Shown here in pieces: positions 36,191-48,532 of a stretch of 64,000 nt of DNA. A program made the translations under genes and the position numbers. Source of the stretch: Thamnidium elegans (lineage: Eukaryota; Mucoromycota; Mucoromycetes; Mucorales; Mucoraceae). The stretch covers positions 620,001 to 684,000 of the forward strand of contig JAIXMG010000017.1 of assembly GCA_025201345.1 (NCBI GenBank), read 5' to 3'. The first letter of the stretch is position 1. Each line of letters opens with the position of its first letter. Below the pieces are notes generated by a model that did no database searches, was not told the origin of the DNA, and saw only the letters and a program-made list of their open reading frames with translations.

Positions 36191-37975
36191 ATGGATGAGA
36201 CATTAAAAGCAGATCGACAATATCCAGATTATGACATGTACGCAGCGTTAATATTGTCTAACCTGTTGGATAATGAACAAGATGTAAAAGACCAAAAAGT
36301 GCAACTAGAACGACAACAAATGGAAGGAAAAGTACAAGAACCAACAATACAAGAAGAAGAAGAAGAAGAAGAAGAAGAAGATACAAATGATGTTATATGG
36401 TAATAATATATAATGTGTAATTAAATAAATAACTAGTGATTAATGTGATTATTCTAATAGGGTTCCTGCTGATAAACATCCTCAAATAGCACCAACTGAA
36501 TTTGCTAATTTTATAAAAACTCATGGGACTAAATCACCTATTAAAAGTGGTCGATTAGACCGTAGAAAATCGATATTATCACAATCTTTATCAGTGAAAA
36601 ATACACAACAACAACGACCACAACAGCAACAAGAAGAAGAAGATGATGATGATGATGAAGAAGCAGATTTAAATCGAACACTTTCAGAAAAAAAGAGAAA
36701 TTTCTTAAAGAAAGTAATGACCGATAACGTAAATTTAAAAGGTAAGCAATGTTACATTTTTACGAAAAAAAAAAAAAACACGAGTTCTAAAATATAATAT
36801 AAAAAAAAAAAGAAGCAGCAAATATATTTGATCGTAATTCGCCTTCAGTTGATGAATCACTTATTATTGCACCAAAATCAGATAAATCTTTACTTAGACG
36901 ATCAGCATTTTCTGCAAGAGGTAGAAGTAGAAAAACAGAAGACGGACAACAAATGAAGAGACGCTCTGTTTCACAAAGAAAACCAAGTAGTGAGAATATT
37001 AAGAATGAATCATGGGACAAGAAATCTGGCATAGATTTATTTGATCAACCAGTAAATATGAGTGAATGGATTGATTTAGGTAGTGTAAGTTTAGAGTCTG
37101 ATAATTCTCAGAGAGGTATCATTTCTCGTGTGCATGATGCGGAGTCACAACTTCGATCTACAACAACGACTGCACAGGATCAAACAGTAAAAGATGTTAT
37201 ACCGAAACAAGTATTAGTCATTGTGAAAGAAGAACCAAAGCGTCCAAGTATGATTCGATCGCCGACTGAAACAACAACCACCGGTGTGGTTACAACGACA
37301 AAGCCAGAAAAGAGATCGTCGTGGTTAAGTGGATTATTTCAACCTAATAATAATAATAATGTTCATAAAAAACCAATCAATAACAATACGTCATCACTAT
37401 CTAGTTTAGCAACATTATTTACTCGTTCATTATCGATGAAATCTAATTTATCTAATATATCAAACAATCATAACACTAAGGCATCAACAATTCATATAAC
37501 AAATAATAATAATAATACATCAATACCTCCACCACCACCACAACAACAAGAAAATAAAAAATCCAGCAGGCTGGAAGAACGTACTTTTTTTAATTCAAAC
37601 AGGTTACCACTTCATGTTGAAAGAGCAATTTATAGATTATCACATATGAAATTAGCTGACCCAAGAAGACCACTACAACAGCAAGTATTAATATCGAATT
37701 TAATGTTTTGGTATTTATCAATTCAACAAAATGATTTTCAACAAGAAAAGGTACCACTAGTAACACAACCTACTAATAATACTCAACAACAACAACAACA
37801 AACTAAAAAAATTGGTAACAAAATGTCTAGATTAATTTATTCTGCTAAAAAAAGAAAAAACGATTCAAAAAAATCAACCAATAATAATGTACAGTTTAGT
37901 TTAACACCTACACCAAGTCATCATCAACAACAATTTGAAGAAGATGATGTCCCTTTAAGTCATTACCAAACTTAA
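36191..37975 (+). CDS. Zds-domain protein (Zds1/Zds2-like)
   Basis: Exons 36191-36399, 36461-36741 and 36813-37975 join in frame to 550 residues. The N-terminal part has the conserved WVPADKHPQIAPTEFANFIK stretch of Zds proteins. The middle is low complexity, with acidic (EEEEEEEEED), Gln, Asn and Thr runs. Near the C terminus is the Zds_C block: LPLHVERAIYRLSHMKLADP then RRPLQQQVLISNLMFWYLSI. In yeast, Zds1/2 bind the PP2A regulatory subunit Cdc55 and steer mitotic entry and exit, polarity and stress signalling. A basic segment (KMSRLIYSAKKRKNDSKKS) follows the domain. Directly downstream, 119 bases away on the same strand, is a PPZ-type phosphatase gene. Confidence 0.85.
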
Positions 37976-38094
37976 AAATAAAACCGGACATTGAAAAACT
38001 ATTGTAATTTCTTTTCGTTTTTTTTTTCTATTTAGTTCTTTTTCTCTTTTATATACATAATACACATATATATACATTTGTTTTCTAAACTAAT

Positions 38095-39621
38095 ATGGGA
38101 AATAATGTATCAACTAAAAAAGGCTTAAAAAAAGAAAAAAAGAGAAAAAGTGCGCCCATAACACCTCGTATTGAAATTGATAATGAAAATTCAAATAACA
38201 CTGCTCACTCTGTAAATTCCATTTTATTGACTTCAAAAAATAACAATAATAATAATACCATGGATACACTAGCTCAGTTAAATCCAGACTATCCGTTGCC
38301 AAGCAATAACGAAAAAAATGACCCATTTCAAGGAAAAGTAGAAAATCCTCAACAACATAAATTGTTAGCTACATCAGATTTTTGGCCTCCTCAAGAACCT
38401 AATAATAGCGAAGACAATAATAATCAACTTACTGTTGGTTCCATAAATCAACTTACTGTAAATTCTATTTCAAGTGATTATTCATCTACTACAAATATAG
38501 ATGACTATATTCAAAGATTATTAGAAGCAGGTTATGCTTCAAAAGTATCAAAACAATTATGCTTAAAGCCTTCTGAAGTGACAGCTATCTGTCGAGCTGC
38601 TATGGATATATTTCTAAGTCAACCTGTATTGTAATATGTCAATGGTTCCAAATAGAAATAATTGTACTAAACCTAAACCTAATTTTATCCTAGTCCTTAT
38701 TAGAACTTTCTCCACCTGTCAAGGTTGTTGGTGATACTCATGGTCAATATACTGATTTAATTCGTCTATTTGAAATGGGTGGGTTTCCTCCTAGTTCAAA
38801 TTATCTGTTTTTAGGTGATTATGTTGATCGCGGTAAACAAAGCTTAGAAAATATCTTGCTACTATTCTGCTACAAGATTAAATACCCAGAGAATTTTTTC
38901 TTATTAAGAGGTAACCACGAGTGCGCCAATGTAACAAAAGGTGAGTTTATAAATAATTTTAATATTACAGTTACTAATATCGTATATCCAGTATATGGCT
39001 TTTATGATGAATGTAAACGTAGACTTAGCCCTAAAATGTGGAGAACTTTTGTTGATGTATTTAACACTTTACCTATCGCTGCTTTAGTTGCAGGTAAAAT
39101 ATTTTGTGTTCATGGCGGTTTGTCTCCTTCTTTACAAAATATGGATGAAATTCGTAGTATTCAAAGACCAACCGATGTGCCTGATTATGGCTTATTAAAT
39201 GATTTATTATGGTCTGATCCCGCTGATGTTGAAGATTGGGAAGATAATGAAAGAGGTGTATCTTATGTATTTGGTAAAAAAGTTATCAATGAATTTTTGT
39301 CAAAATTTGATTTGGATCTAGTTTGTCGAGCACACATGGTAATTACTATTTTCCCTGGGGGGGGTTTTTTTTTATTTATTCAGTTAAAGTAACACAAAAC
39401 AATCTCATATTTAATAGGTTGTAGAAGATGGATACGAATTCTTTGCTGATAGATCTCTTGTTACTGTATTTTCTGCTCCTAATTATTGTGGTGAATTCGA
39501 TAATTTTGGCGCTATTATGAGTGTAAATGAAGAATTATTATGTAGTTTTGAATTATTGACTCCTGCTGATCATCCGTTAGCAAAAGAAAGACTTCGACAA
39601 AATAAAAACAATAAAAATTAA
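38095..39621 (+). CDS. Ser/Thr protein phosphatase, PPZ type
   Basis: Exons 38095-38625, 38694-38940, 38992-39338 and 39418-39621 join in frame to 442 residues. The N-terminal 130 residues are Asn/Ser/Lys-rich and begin MGNNVSTKK, a likely N-myristoylation site as in yeast Ppz1. The catalytic domain starts [20 protein letters not shown] and has every metallophosphatase motif: [21 protein letters not shown], then [38 protein letters not shown]. The wording [19 protein letters not shown] is typical of PPZ rather than PP1. GDTHGQY has Thr where most relatives have Val or Ile (GDxHG is intact). In yeast Ppz1 controls K+ uptake, salt tolerance and cell-wall signalling and is inhibited by Hal3, which is not in this window. 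Confidence 0.92.
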
Positions 39622-39866
39622 AAAAAAAATTGATTACGTCACAACTTGGAGTAAAAATTCCTTTTTTCTCTCTTGGTTTTAATAAGCTCTTGGAGCGGGG
39701 GAACATGGGTTGTGTAAGTTGAATTTTAATCCAATTATATTTTTTTATTTTTTAAGCTGGTCCTGTTTATCACTAAAAAGTAATATTTATTTTTTCTGCC
39801 CCCTTCTCTTTTTTTTTTCTTTTTTTCGCAACTTAAACCCCCCACTCCAAAACATATTAATTCAAC

Positions 39867-42314
39867 ATGTTGCGCGTCATTAACAAGACTAGCGTAGCAG
39901 CACGTACAGCTCAACAAGCCATTCTTAAAACTGGCGGTAAAAAGAAAAAAAAACATAGACCCCGTCCTTTTGTTTATTTACTTTTATTTTTTTGTTACTA
40001 TAGTACGTGCATTTGCTGCATCGACTCATGTCAAAGAAGAAGTCGAAGTTTTCATTGACGGTAAATCTGTCATGGTTGAGCAAGGTTCTACCGTCATTCA
40101 AGCTTGCGAAAAGGCTGGTGCTGATGTAAATATATATAAAATACTTTTTTTTTTCTTTTCGTAGTGATTTAACAATATTTCAATTAAATTAGATTCCTCG
40201 TTTTTGTTATCATGGTACAGCATAAAATACACACACACACACACACACATACACACACAAAATACAACTTCAATTATACTCACCATTATTTTTATTTTTT
40301 TTAAAAAAAAAACCAATTATTATATATAGAACGTCTTGCAGTTGCTGGTAACTGTCGTATGTGTCTTGTTGAAGTAGAACGTGCACCTAAGCCAGTTGCT
40401 TCTTGTGCTTACCCTGTCATGCCTGGTATGAAAGTCAAGACTGACAGTCCTTTAGTTCATAAGGCCCGTGAAGGCGTTATGGAATTTTTACTTTACAACC
40501 ATCCTTTAGATTGTCCAATTTGTGATCAAGGTGGTGAATGTGATTTACAAGATCAAAGTATGCGTTACGGTTCTGACCGTGGTAGATTTTCTGAACCTAT
40601 GGGTAAACGTTCTGTCGAAGACAAGAACTTTGGTCCTCTTATTAACACTGAAATGACTCGTTGTATTCAATGTACTCGTTGTGTTCGTTTTGCTAACGAT
40701 ATTGCTGGTGCTACTGAGTTAGGTACCAGTGGAAGAGGTAATGAGATGCAAATTTCAACTTATATTGAAAAGACTATCGACTCCGAAATGTCTGGTAACG
40801 TCATTGATCTTTGTCCCGTTGGTGCCTTAACTTCAAAGCCTTACAATATGAAGGCCAGACCTTGGGAATTAAAGAAATATGAGACTATTGATGTATCTGA
40901 TGCTATTGGTTCCAACATTCGTCTTGATACTCGTGGTGTTGAAGTTATGCGTATTCTTCCTCGTTTGAATGAAGATGTCAATGAAGAATGGATTTCTGAT
41001 AAAACTCGTTTCTTCTATGATGGTCTCAAGGTACAACGCTTAACCACTCCTTTAATCCGTGATGGTGATCGTTTCGTTCCTTCTTCTTGGGAAGCTGCTC
41101 TTAAGCGTGTTGGTCATGAATTAGCTAATACCCAAGGTAATGCTGCCAAGGCTGTTGCTGGTCATCTTGCTGATGCCGAATCTATGGTTGCCCTTAAGGA
41201 TCTTTTCAACCGTTTAGGTTCTGACAATTTAGCTATTGATGCTCCTAATGGTTCTAAGCCTCTTGCTATTAATGCTGATTTCCGTGCTAATTATACTTTG
41301 AATTCTACTATTGCTGGTGCTGAGGAAGCTGATGTTGTCTTGTTGGTTGGTACTAACCCTCGTCATGAAGCTCCCATCTTAAACACACGTCTTCGTAAGG
41401 CTTATGTTCATAAGGGTCAAGACCTTGGTTTAATTGGTCAAGCTGATGACTTAAACTATGAATACGCTCATATTGGTGAAAGCTCCAAGGACATTGAAAA
41501 GATTTTGGATGGTTCTCATCCTTTCTCTAAGCGTCTTGCTGAAGCCAAGAAGCCTATGATCATTGTTGGTTCTAGTGTTATTGAAAACTCCAAGGATAGT
41601 GAATATTTATTATCCAAGGTTGCTGAATTATCAGAGAAATTCAACAAAACTTTATTCCAAGATGGATGGAACGGTATGAATATTTTACAACGTGCTGCTA
41701 GTAGAACCGCCGCTTATGAAGTTGGTTTTGTTCCTACTAGTACTGAAGCTTCTTCTACACCCGTTAAGTTCTTGTATCTTTTGAACGCTGATGAAGTTTC
41801 TGCTTCTGATATCCCCAAGGATGCTTTCGTTGTTTATCAAGGACATCATGGTGATGTTGGTGCACAATATGCCGATGTTATTTTGCCTGGTTCTGCTTTC
41901 ACTGAAAAGAATGCTACTTATGTTAATACTGAAGGTCGTACTCAAATTACTCGTGCTGGTGTTAACCCTCCTGCTGCTGCTCGTGAAGATTGGAAGATTA
42001 TTCGTGCTTTATCCGAAGTTACTGGTCATACCCTCCCCTATGATGATCTTTCTTCAGTTCGTTCTCGTCTTTCCGATATCAGTCCTGCATTGACTCGCTA
42101 CGATGTTATTGAACAACCTTCCATTACTCAACTTGGTTTAGCCACCCAACGTAAATCTAATGTTACCAGTACTGGTGAAGTCTTGTCCTCTGTCATCAAG
42201 AACTTCTATCGTACTGATCCCATCTCTCGTGCTTCCAGTACTATGGCCAAGTGTACCAAGGCTTGGGTTGCTGGTAAAGATGTTGAAGCTGAACTTGATA
42301 GTGTAGCTGCTTAG
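39867..42314 (+). CDS. Complex I 75-78 kDa Fe-S subunit (NDUFS1/nuo-78)
   Basis: Largest subunit of mitochondrial NADH:ubiquinone oxidoreductase, carrying three Fe-S clusters of the electron input arm. Exons 39867-39936, 40004-40125, 40193-40214 (22 nt) and 40330-42314 join in frame to 732 residues, the family size. The N terminus (MLRVINKTSVAARTAQQAIL) is a mitochondrial presequence. Cluster ligands visible: IPRFCYHE, GNCRMCLVEVE (2Fe-2S), HPLDCPICDQGGECDLQD, and RCIQCTRCVRF with VIDLCPVGALTSKP (4Fe-4S). The molybdopterin-oxidoreductase-like fold follows. Introns cluster in the first 500 bases, and the rest is one highly expressed-looking exon with strongly biased codon choice. It shows that this fungus has respiratory complex I. 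Confidence 0.96.
40229..40257. repeat. (CA)n microsatellite in an intron
   Basis: About a dozen AC/CA units in the third intron of the complex I subunit gene. Confidence 0.9.
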
Positions 42315-44316
42315 AATTATTATTTTTTTTTCCTCTGCTAAAAAAAAATCTCCCATTTTCCTTTTTAAATATTAACAATAAAAAAATAAGTATAATTATT
42401 AAAATATTGAATGGTTTTTATATTATTTTATTTCGTATTTGCATAATGCTTTTATTTTTTTGATGATGATAGGATTTCCCTGCACTTTGAATTTCTGCAT
42501 ATACGAAATACACCACATCAGATAACATTTCGTTTACAGCAGCAACTACAAAAAAAGGAATGTGTAATATGTATAACTTTTTGTCGGCTATATCTTCGAT
42601 TGAAGCTAATGTAAGCCCAATATTGCAAGTGGATGATAAGGTTAAGTAAAATAGGAATTGTGTTTGAGTTTAAAAATAGGGGTCGCTGTGTTTAGAACAA
42701 AATATACAGAATATAATAACAAAAGATGATAAACTCTAAGGCTGGACCCGAGAGAAGTATTCTTTATAATTATTTATTAAATAAATATCTATATATATAC
42801 ATATATAATGATGATCCAGTACCTTGTTTACTTGTATGCGTTGTATAATCATAACTATCAAGTATTATATCAAAGGCTAAACCAAACGAGCCAAACATAT
42901 TATATTCTGTTGTAAAAGAAACAGTAAGTTTTATTAAAAATATTGCAGATAGATTATTAAAAGGACAAAAACGTTAAGGTAATATTTACATTTAATGTGA
43001 ATTAGGGTAGACATTCTCTTTCTCTTTTTAAGACGCCTTCTCCTTTTTTATTACGACCCTTTCTTTTAAATGTAAACCTTTGATAGCCGATATTACTTTT
43101 AACTCTCTAGTTCTTTCTTAACGTCTACTTTCAACCACTCTTTTTTTTTCTATTTACATGTTTTATGACAAATATGATAAAAGAATATTTGGTATGATTG
43201 TAAAGTTAGTATTACATTTAAAAGCAATTCCAGTTGCTACTGATTACATACTGGAACAAAAAGCTTGAATTATAACTTCTAAGTAGTATGTCGAGAGGTC
43301 GAAATCAATATTGGCACGCAAGTAGTTATCGTTTAAAATATATTACTAGATTTTGATGTCTAGTTTTAAAAGAAGGCGGCTACTTTTTTAATGGCAGTTT
43401 ATTATTATTAGGGCACTATGCATCCTACAGGTAGTTCAAGTGAAATCAACTAATAATAAGTTTTAGACTCAACAAACACCAAATAATCGTGCACAAAAAA
43501 GTGGAAGTAGTCAAGACGACAAAGAGTCCTTTAAATTTGACAAACCAGGAGAAGCGGGATGGACGGTATTGAAAAACAGGTGTAGTTCTTCAAACAGTAA
43601 TATGCGTATAGAACAAATAGTAATAAGTAAACTTGGATTCATGTCCTTAACAAAATCAAAAAAAAAAAATTGTATTCGAAACCGTTTTGAACAATATAAA
43701 ATCATACGATACCCAAAACACATTACATTAATGTCATAATAATAATGTTATACATAACAGTGAGCTTATTATATTATATACCAATCTATTGGATATAGAT
43801 GCAGGTTTTTTTTTTTTTTTTTTTTTAGCCCTTATGAATACCCATGTAAGAATTGTATTTTTTTTTAATGCTACGATATGTCGATTTCTCTGATGCAAAA
43901 TAAAATGCTCATTTTTACTTTAAGCCATTTTATGCCAGAATGTACTATATACTCACATAATGCTAGCTTTCATTATAATAATAAAAAAAAAAAATCGGTC
44001 TTCTTAAATGTACATGTGTACACAATTAATAAAATCATAAACCTGTTTAAACTTTGAAAGAATCGTCATAAAACAAATTGATTAACAACATTTATTTTAA
44101 GACGTTTATTTTAAACACAAATTATGGTATCAGTCGCTTGTATGTATATCAAAAAGGCTTGTCTAGCGAAAGAATATGTTTATTTTTCTAAAAGATAATA
44201 TTTTTATTTTTCTAAAAGATAATATTTTTATAATATTATTCAAAGTTTGCCTTCTGGTCGAGTTTTGGGGTTTCGTCGGCAATTACACCTATATCATGTT
44301 ACTATGGTAAGCTCCT

Positions 44317-44353
<37 letters not shown>

Positions 44354-45466
44354 CTTATCGTTAGCATACCTACATTGATTTGTTTCACTGGTAACTTGAT
44401 ATTGGCCTCCTAGGAGTGACATAGTGACCGAATCTAAAAAAAAAAAAAAAAAAATGCTCTGCTCGACCTCCGTTCACTTGTAGTTAAGAATAATATTATT
44501 ATTATCAACGGGGGTATTAGAATAAATTGCTAAAAAAGCGACTAAAGAAAAACTGTGAAAGGTTCCATTTATTCTTACTTTTTCTTCTTTTTAATACAAT
44601 ACATCTTATAATGATCGAGTCCTTCATATTCTTTATCTGTATGTAAACCTCTATCATACGCTTTACTCATAACTTCTTTTTGGATAGTTAACAAGGGGTA
44701 TATACTCAGTATTGTTATTATCTATATGCTAGTAGTGCATAATCAGACACCGTAGATCACCTGCCTCACAGCACTACGTAGCTTAACCAGAATTTAATTT
44801 TTATTATTATTGAAGAGTAAATTTTGGGTTTATTTTATATCAATTATGGTGATAAACTCCAAATAGAGAACATGTTTTATTTTTATTTTTAGCTGAAAGA
44901 AATGACACTTTTTATTTTTATTTTTATTATTATAGCATGATATGTTTTATTAAAGCATATTTGTCATAATGCTTGATCAGGTAATACATAAACCCCCACA
45001 AAGAATATATATATATATATATATATATCTTTTATAGTGTACGAATGACATGGGTACTGATAAAAATAGGTCAGCATGGAATTTAACAATGATTGAAACC
45101 CTTTTTAATGACATGACTGTCGTTGTTGTACACAGACCCAAAGTCTCCTGACGAAAGAGGAGACAGTACAAGAAAGGAAAAAAGTCAAAAGTTAAGCTTG
45201 TTATAGATACGATACAAGTGATTCAGATGAGACAAAGTAATAAAAAAAAATGGGGCTTAGTATTTTCTGGTACATGATCAAAAAAGAAAAAAAAATTGAC
45301 CACAAAAATAAAGCGACGGTTATTTTGAATGACCTTCAAGGGTTCAGTTGTTATTTATATTATATACAAAACTTGTTTCATTAGAAAGTAAAAATATGAG
45401 AGGCAAATGTTTATTTGTTCAATCTATATCCGGTAATGGGGTATAATAAATACAAAAATAGGTATA
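42315..45466. other. Long intergenic region
   Basis: About 3.1 kb without a supportable gene. Holds poly-T at 43806-43827, a tandem direct repeat at about 44178-44233 (a 27-base unit containing tttttctaaaagataatatt, twice), (CT)n at 44321-44350, poly-A at 44436-44453, (TA)n at 45006-45028, a short inverted pair gtagtgc/gcactac (about 44732 and 44770), and degraded open fragments near 43480-43740 (Ser/Gln/Asn/Asp-rich) that may be transposon remains. Confidence 0.45.
44321..44350. repeat. (CT)n microsatellite
   Basis: About 15 CT units in intergenic sequence. Confidence 0.95.
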
Positions 45467-46261
45467 TTAAACTCTACACCGAAGAGTGATTTTTAAAAGT
45501 CCTGACCATTTTGTTCGCATGGCCGCTAAATGTTGTTCATTTGATATAATGGTATCTGCAGAGTCAGAACATAGAATAGATGAGGCGGAAGAGTAGCGTG
45601 CATTTTCACAATAGGAAAATGATAAATATTCTACTGGTAAAATGATATTAAGCAAAGAGAATTTTTTAATGACTTGTATACGAAGTTGATCTAGTGATAT
45701 ATTTCTATTGGCACGAATGACGATAATATTCTGATAATCATAAACTATTTTAAACTTGATATCATCTTCTTCGGAAGATAAAAGGCTTGTAGGAGGTGAT
45801 GGTAGTGATGTATAAAAAGATTGTTGTGTAGTATTAATAGTAGTAGACGGTTTTAAAGAAAATACTCTTTTTAGTGTACTCATGGAATAGTTACTTGTCT
45901 TTACTGAGGAAAAAAATGATACAAACAAATCAGAACAAGTAATATTTGTTGCAAGTAAAAGTAGTTGATTACAAAAGGTTTCTATTTCTAATTGTCTATC
46001 TATATACTTTTGATTACTCTTCTTTAAAAGCTGAAATTCTTTCTTGATTATTGTTAAACTCTTTTTAATATTGTAATGATTATGTATATCTCGAAAAAAT
46101 CGAACGAAATTAGAATAAGTATACCTCATTTCAACCAACTGATTTGTATACCATTCAATTTTAATAGGATACCATGTAACTGTATTATTTTGTCTTTGAT
46201 AAGGTTGAACAAATAATCCAACTATAGGGCATATAGTAGTATGTGGATAAATACTAGTCAT
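45467..46261 (-). CDS. PX-PB1 domain protein (Bem1-like, without SH3)
   Basis: Single-exon gene of 264 residues. Residues about 1-120 resemble a PX phosphoinositide-binding domain: VTWYPIKIEWYTNQLVEMRY leads into the degenerate RRYxDF motif as RYTYSNF, and NQKYIDRQLEIETFCNQLLL is the usual C-terminal helix. A Ser/Thr/Pro linker (TTINTTQQSFYTSLPSPP) follows, then a PB1 domain at about 170-264: FKIVYDYQNIIVIRANRNIS ... HLAAMRTKWSGLLKITLRCR. PX followed by PB1 is the C-terminal half of Bem1/Scd2, the Cdc42 polarity scaffold, and is also found in Nox regulators; the two SH3 domains of Bem1 are absent here. A good start lies at 46261 with no room for upstream exons before the divergent neighbour. 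Function is inferred from domain order. Confidence 0.72.
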   Translation of the reverse strand: MTSIYPHTTICPIVGLFVQPYQRQNNTVTWYPIKIEWYTNQLVEMRYTYSNFVRFFRDIHNHYNIKKSLTIIKKEFQLLKKSNQKYIDRQLEIETFCNQLLLLATNITCSDLFVSFFSSVKTSNYSMSTLKRVFSLKPSTTINTTQQSFYTSLPSPPTSLLSSEEDDIKFKIVYDYQNIIVIRANRNISLDQLRIQVIKKFSLLNIILPVEYLSFSYCENARYSSASSILCSDSADTIISNEQHLAAMRTKWSGLLKITLRCRV

Positions 46262-46309
46262 ACTTCAATAAGTATATATATATATATATGCTATATGTAA
46301 AATAGAAAG

Positions 46310-46343
<34 letters not shown>

Positions 46344-46427
46344 GGACAAATACATTTTGTCTAGAATATTATATATAATGTGTTAATTTAAACTCCTTTT
46401 TTTTTCTTCCTTTTTATTATTTTAAGC
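46262..46427. promoter_or_regulatory. Divergent promoter with (AG)n and (TA)n tracts
   Basis: The 166 bases shared by the PX-PB1 gene (-) and the unrecognised gene at 46428 (+). It contains a (TA)n run at 46272-46290 and an (AG)n run at about 46312-46340, then a pyrimidine-rich leader. Confidence 0.55.
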
Positions 46428-48430
46428 ATGTTTAATGGTGCAAGATCAGAACAAGAAACTTGGAATAGTTGTGTTAAAACTATTTTAGGTCTATTAGGTT
46501 AGATATATACATATATATATATATACTTCTTTTTCGAGTTTTATACTTATTTACGCTTTTATAATATACATAGAGGATAGTCTTTTTAACGGTATCGTGC
46601 CTAGTACAAAAATAGACTTTCAGGCTTCAAATGAATATTTAAAGAATAACGCGAGCACGGGTAAACAACAACAATAACAACAACAACAACAACATATTCG
46701 CTCTCTTTCTCTCTTACTAAATATATATATATACTATGATTAGAAACTTTATCTACGCCACAATCACCTAGTAGTCATACAATGAAGCGAAAACGCAGTT
46801 TTTCTGACTCGGCACAAGATCGCAAACAACAAAAATTATCAAGTAATTTAGCTAATGACATTGCGCGTAGTTTATCCGTATCGATGGAAGACGATGTTGA
46901 CATGTCAAGCCATCCCGTCAATGTTTACTGTAAGCCTATCGATCAAGAAAATCCGGTGCCTACATTACGACGTATATCGTTAAGTGGTACCATGAACCAT
47001 TCTTCTTCTTCCTTGTCACAGTGGTTAGAAAAGCAAGCGCAAGTCAACCACATGTCAGTGGCAGAGTTTAAGAGCTTATTTCGCGAAAAACAAAAATTGT
47101 TACGACAGCATTTAGAGTTATTACAAGTACCCAACCAACCATTTGATTCAATACGTGAGCACTTGTCAAAAGTCTTGCGTTTAGCGGATGACTTGAGCGG
47201 TGATCATACAATTCCTTTTAGTGTATGTATGAATTTTTTATGCGTGTTTAAAATATTAAGATTTTTTATCTAATTATAGGAAATCTTTCCGGAATGGACA
47301 CTTTATGAAAGCCGAATCAGCAAATTAGCAACCTATGTACAGGTAAATATACATATAAAACATAAATAGAGTTACGTTATCCATTATCTAAACCTGTTGA
47401 TGTAGTCAATAGAAGATATGAGCTTCTCAGTTAGTAATATGATACCACAAACTAATGATTTACTACAAGATATCAAAGGACTTCAAACTACGCTGGATAT
47501 TAAAATGGCCTTATATGGTGATGCATTACTTCAAAATGGCCTCGAATGGAGAGCCATGGGAATGCCTGTAGATGATCAATTATTAAACGCTACAAAACAG
47601 TGGGTTCATAACCTATGTGTCGGTGTATTAGATGCGTTAGATAAAGAATGTAAAAAAGCACAACAGCAAGCTCAAAATATACAAGATCTTATCCATTTAC
47701 CTATTGGTGAAAAGGTATATATATATATATACACATATGAACAATATTTAAATATTTATGACTTATTTTTTTTTTCAGTTGATGGCATCTATTTTAACTG
47801 GTCTCGAATTTATATCAGAAGCATCGACATTTATTGGTTTTACCTCTCAAAAACTAGTGTACGATTGTCGTATATTGGCAACAATTTATGGACAGTGGGT
47901 CTCAGAAAGCCTTGAACGTATTCAGGATAAACCTCGAGATAAAAAAAATGCGCCGAAAAGAATTGATATTCGATATATGCAACTGATGGACAATATGACG
48001 CGCATCATATCATCTTTATATACCTTGAGTGAGTTGGAAATGCGATACCGTGATATTTCTCACTTATCAAAAGTATCCACAGAAGATTTATCCGCTATTT
48101 TAGTTGAAGTCACTTTAAGAGCTATAAGTATTATTGAAATGGAACGAAAAAATGCATCTACTTTGGTAAATAGTAAAATTGCTGGCAATATTATGACCAA
48201 TCCACAAACTACTTTTATATACATGGGTGAATCTCTACTAAATTTTGCTAATAAAGTCATTGAATTAGCTGGTAGAGAATGGACAGATGGTGGTAGAATA
48301 AAGGTAATACATATATTTTTATATGTAATATAATATAATATAATATAACGGAGCATATTAACCATTGATGTATTTTAGGCCTTACATACTTATCTAAAAG
48401 ATTTAGAAAATTCACTTGAATCATCTTGAT
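46428..48430 (+). CDS. Conserved-looking helical protein, function unknown
   Basis: About 600 residues from at least six exons that join in frame: 46428-46497 (MFNGARSEQETWNSCVKTIL), a short exon near 46574 (EDSLFNGIVPSTKIDFQASN), 46743-47222, 47280-47342, one from about 47408 to 47714, 47779-48303, and a last one ending TYLKDLENSLESS. A basic patch (MKRKRSFSDSAQDRKQQKLS) could be a nuclear signal. A Ser-rich stretch and then long amphipathic helices follow (WLEKQAQVNHMSVAEFKSLF, LLQVPNQPFDSIREHLSKVL, ELEMRYRDISHL). I recognise no domain. Clean splicing and biased codon use argue that it is a real gene. It might be a scaffold or coiled-coil regulator, but nothing in the neighbours fixes a role. 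Confidence 0.72.
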
Positions 48431-48532
48431 TGTAAATAATAAAAGCATGTATATTATGAACATATATAACTTTATTGTATTAATGCCAGAGTGAACAGAT
48501 ATACATTTATTGCAGCTATTTCTACACCTTTA

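Noticed and set aside
43480..43740. Possible small gene on either strand
   Set aside because: Ser/Gln/Asn-rich scraps without start or splice context; at best eroded mobile-element sequence.
44730..44780. Possible tRNA or small RNA from the gtagtgc/gcactac pair
   Set aside because: No T-loop consensus, no cloverleaf, and the stem is only 7 bp. I found no tRNA or rRNA anywhere in the window.
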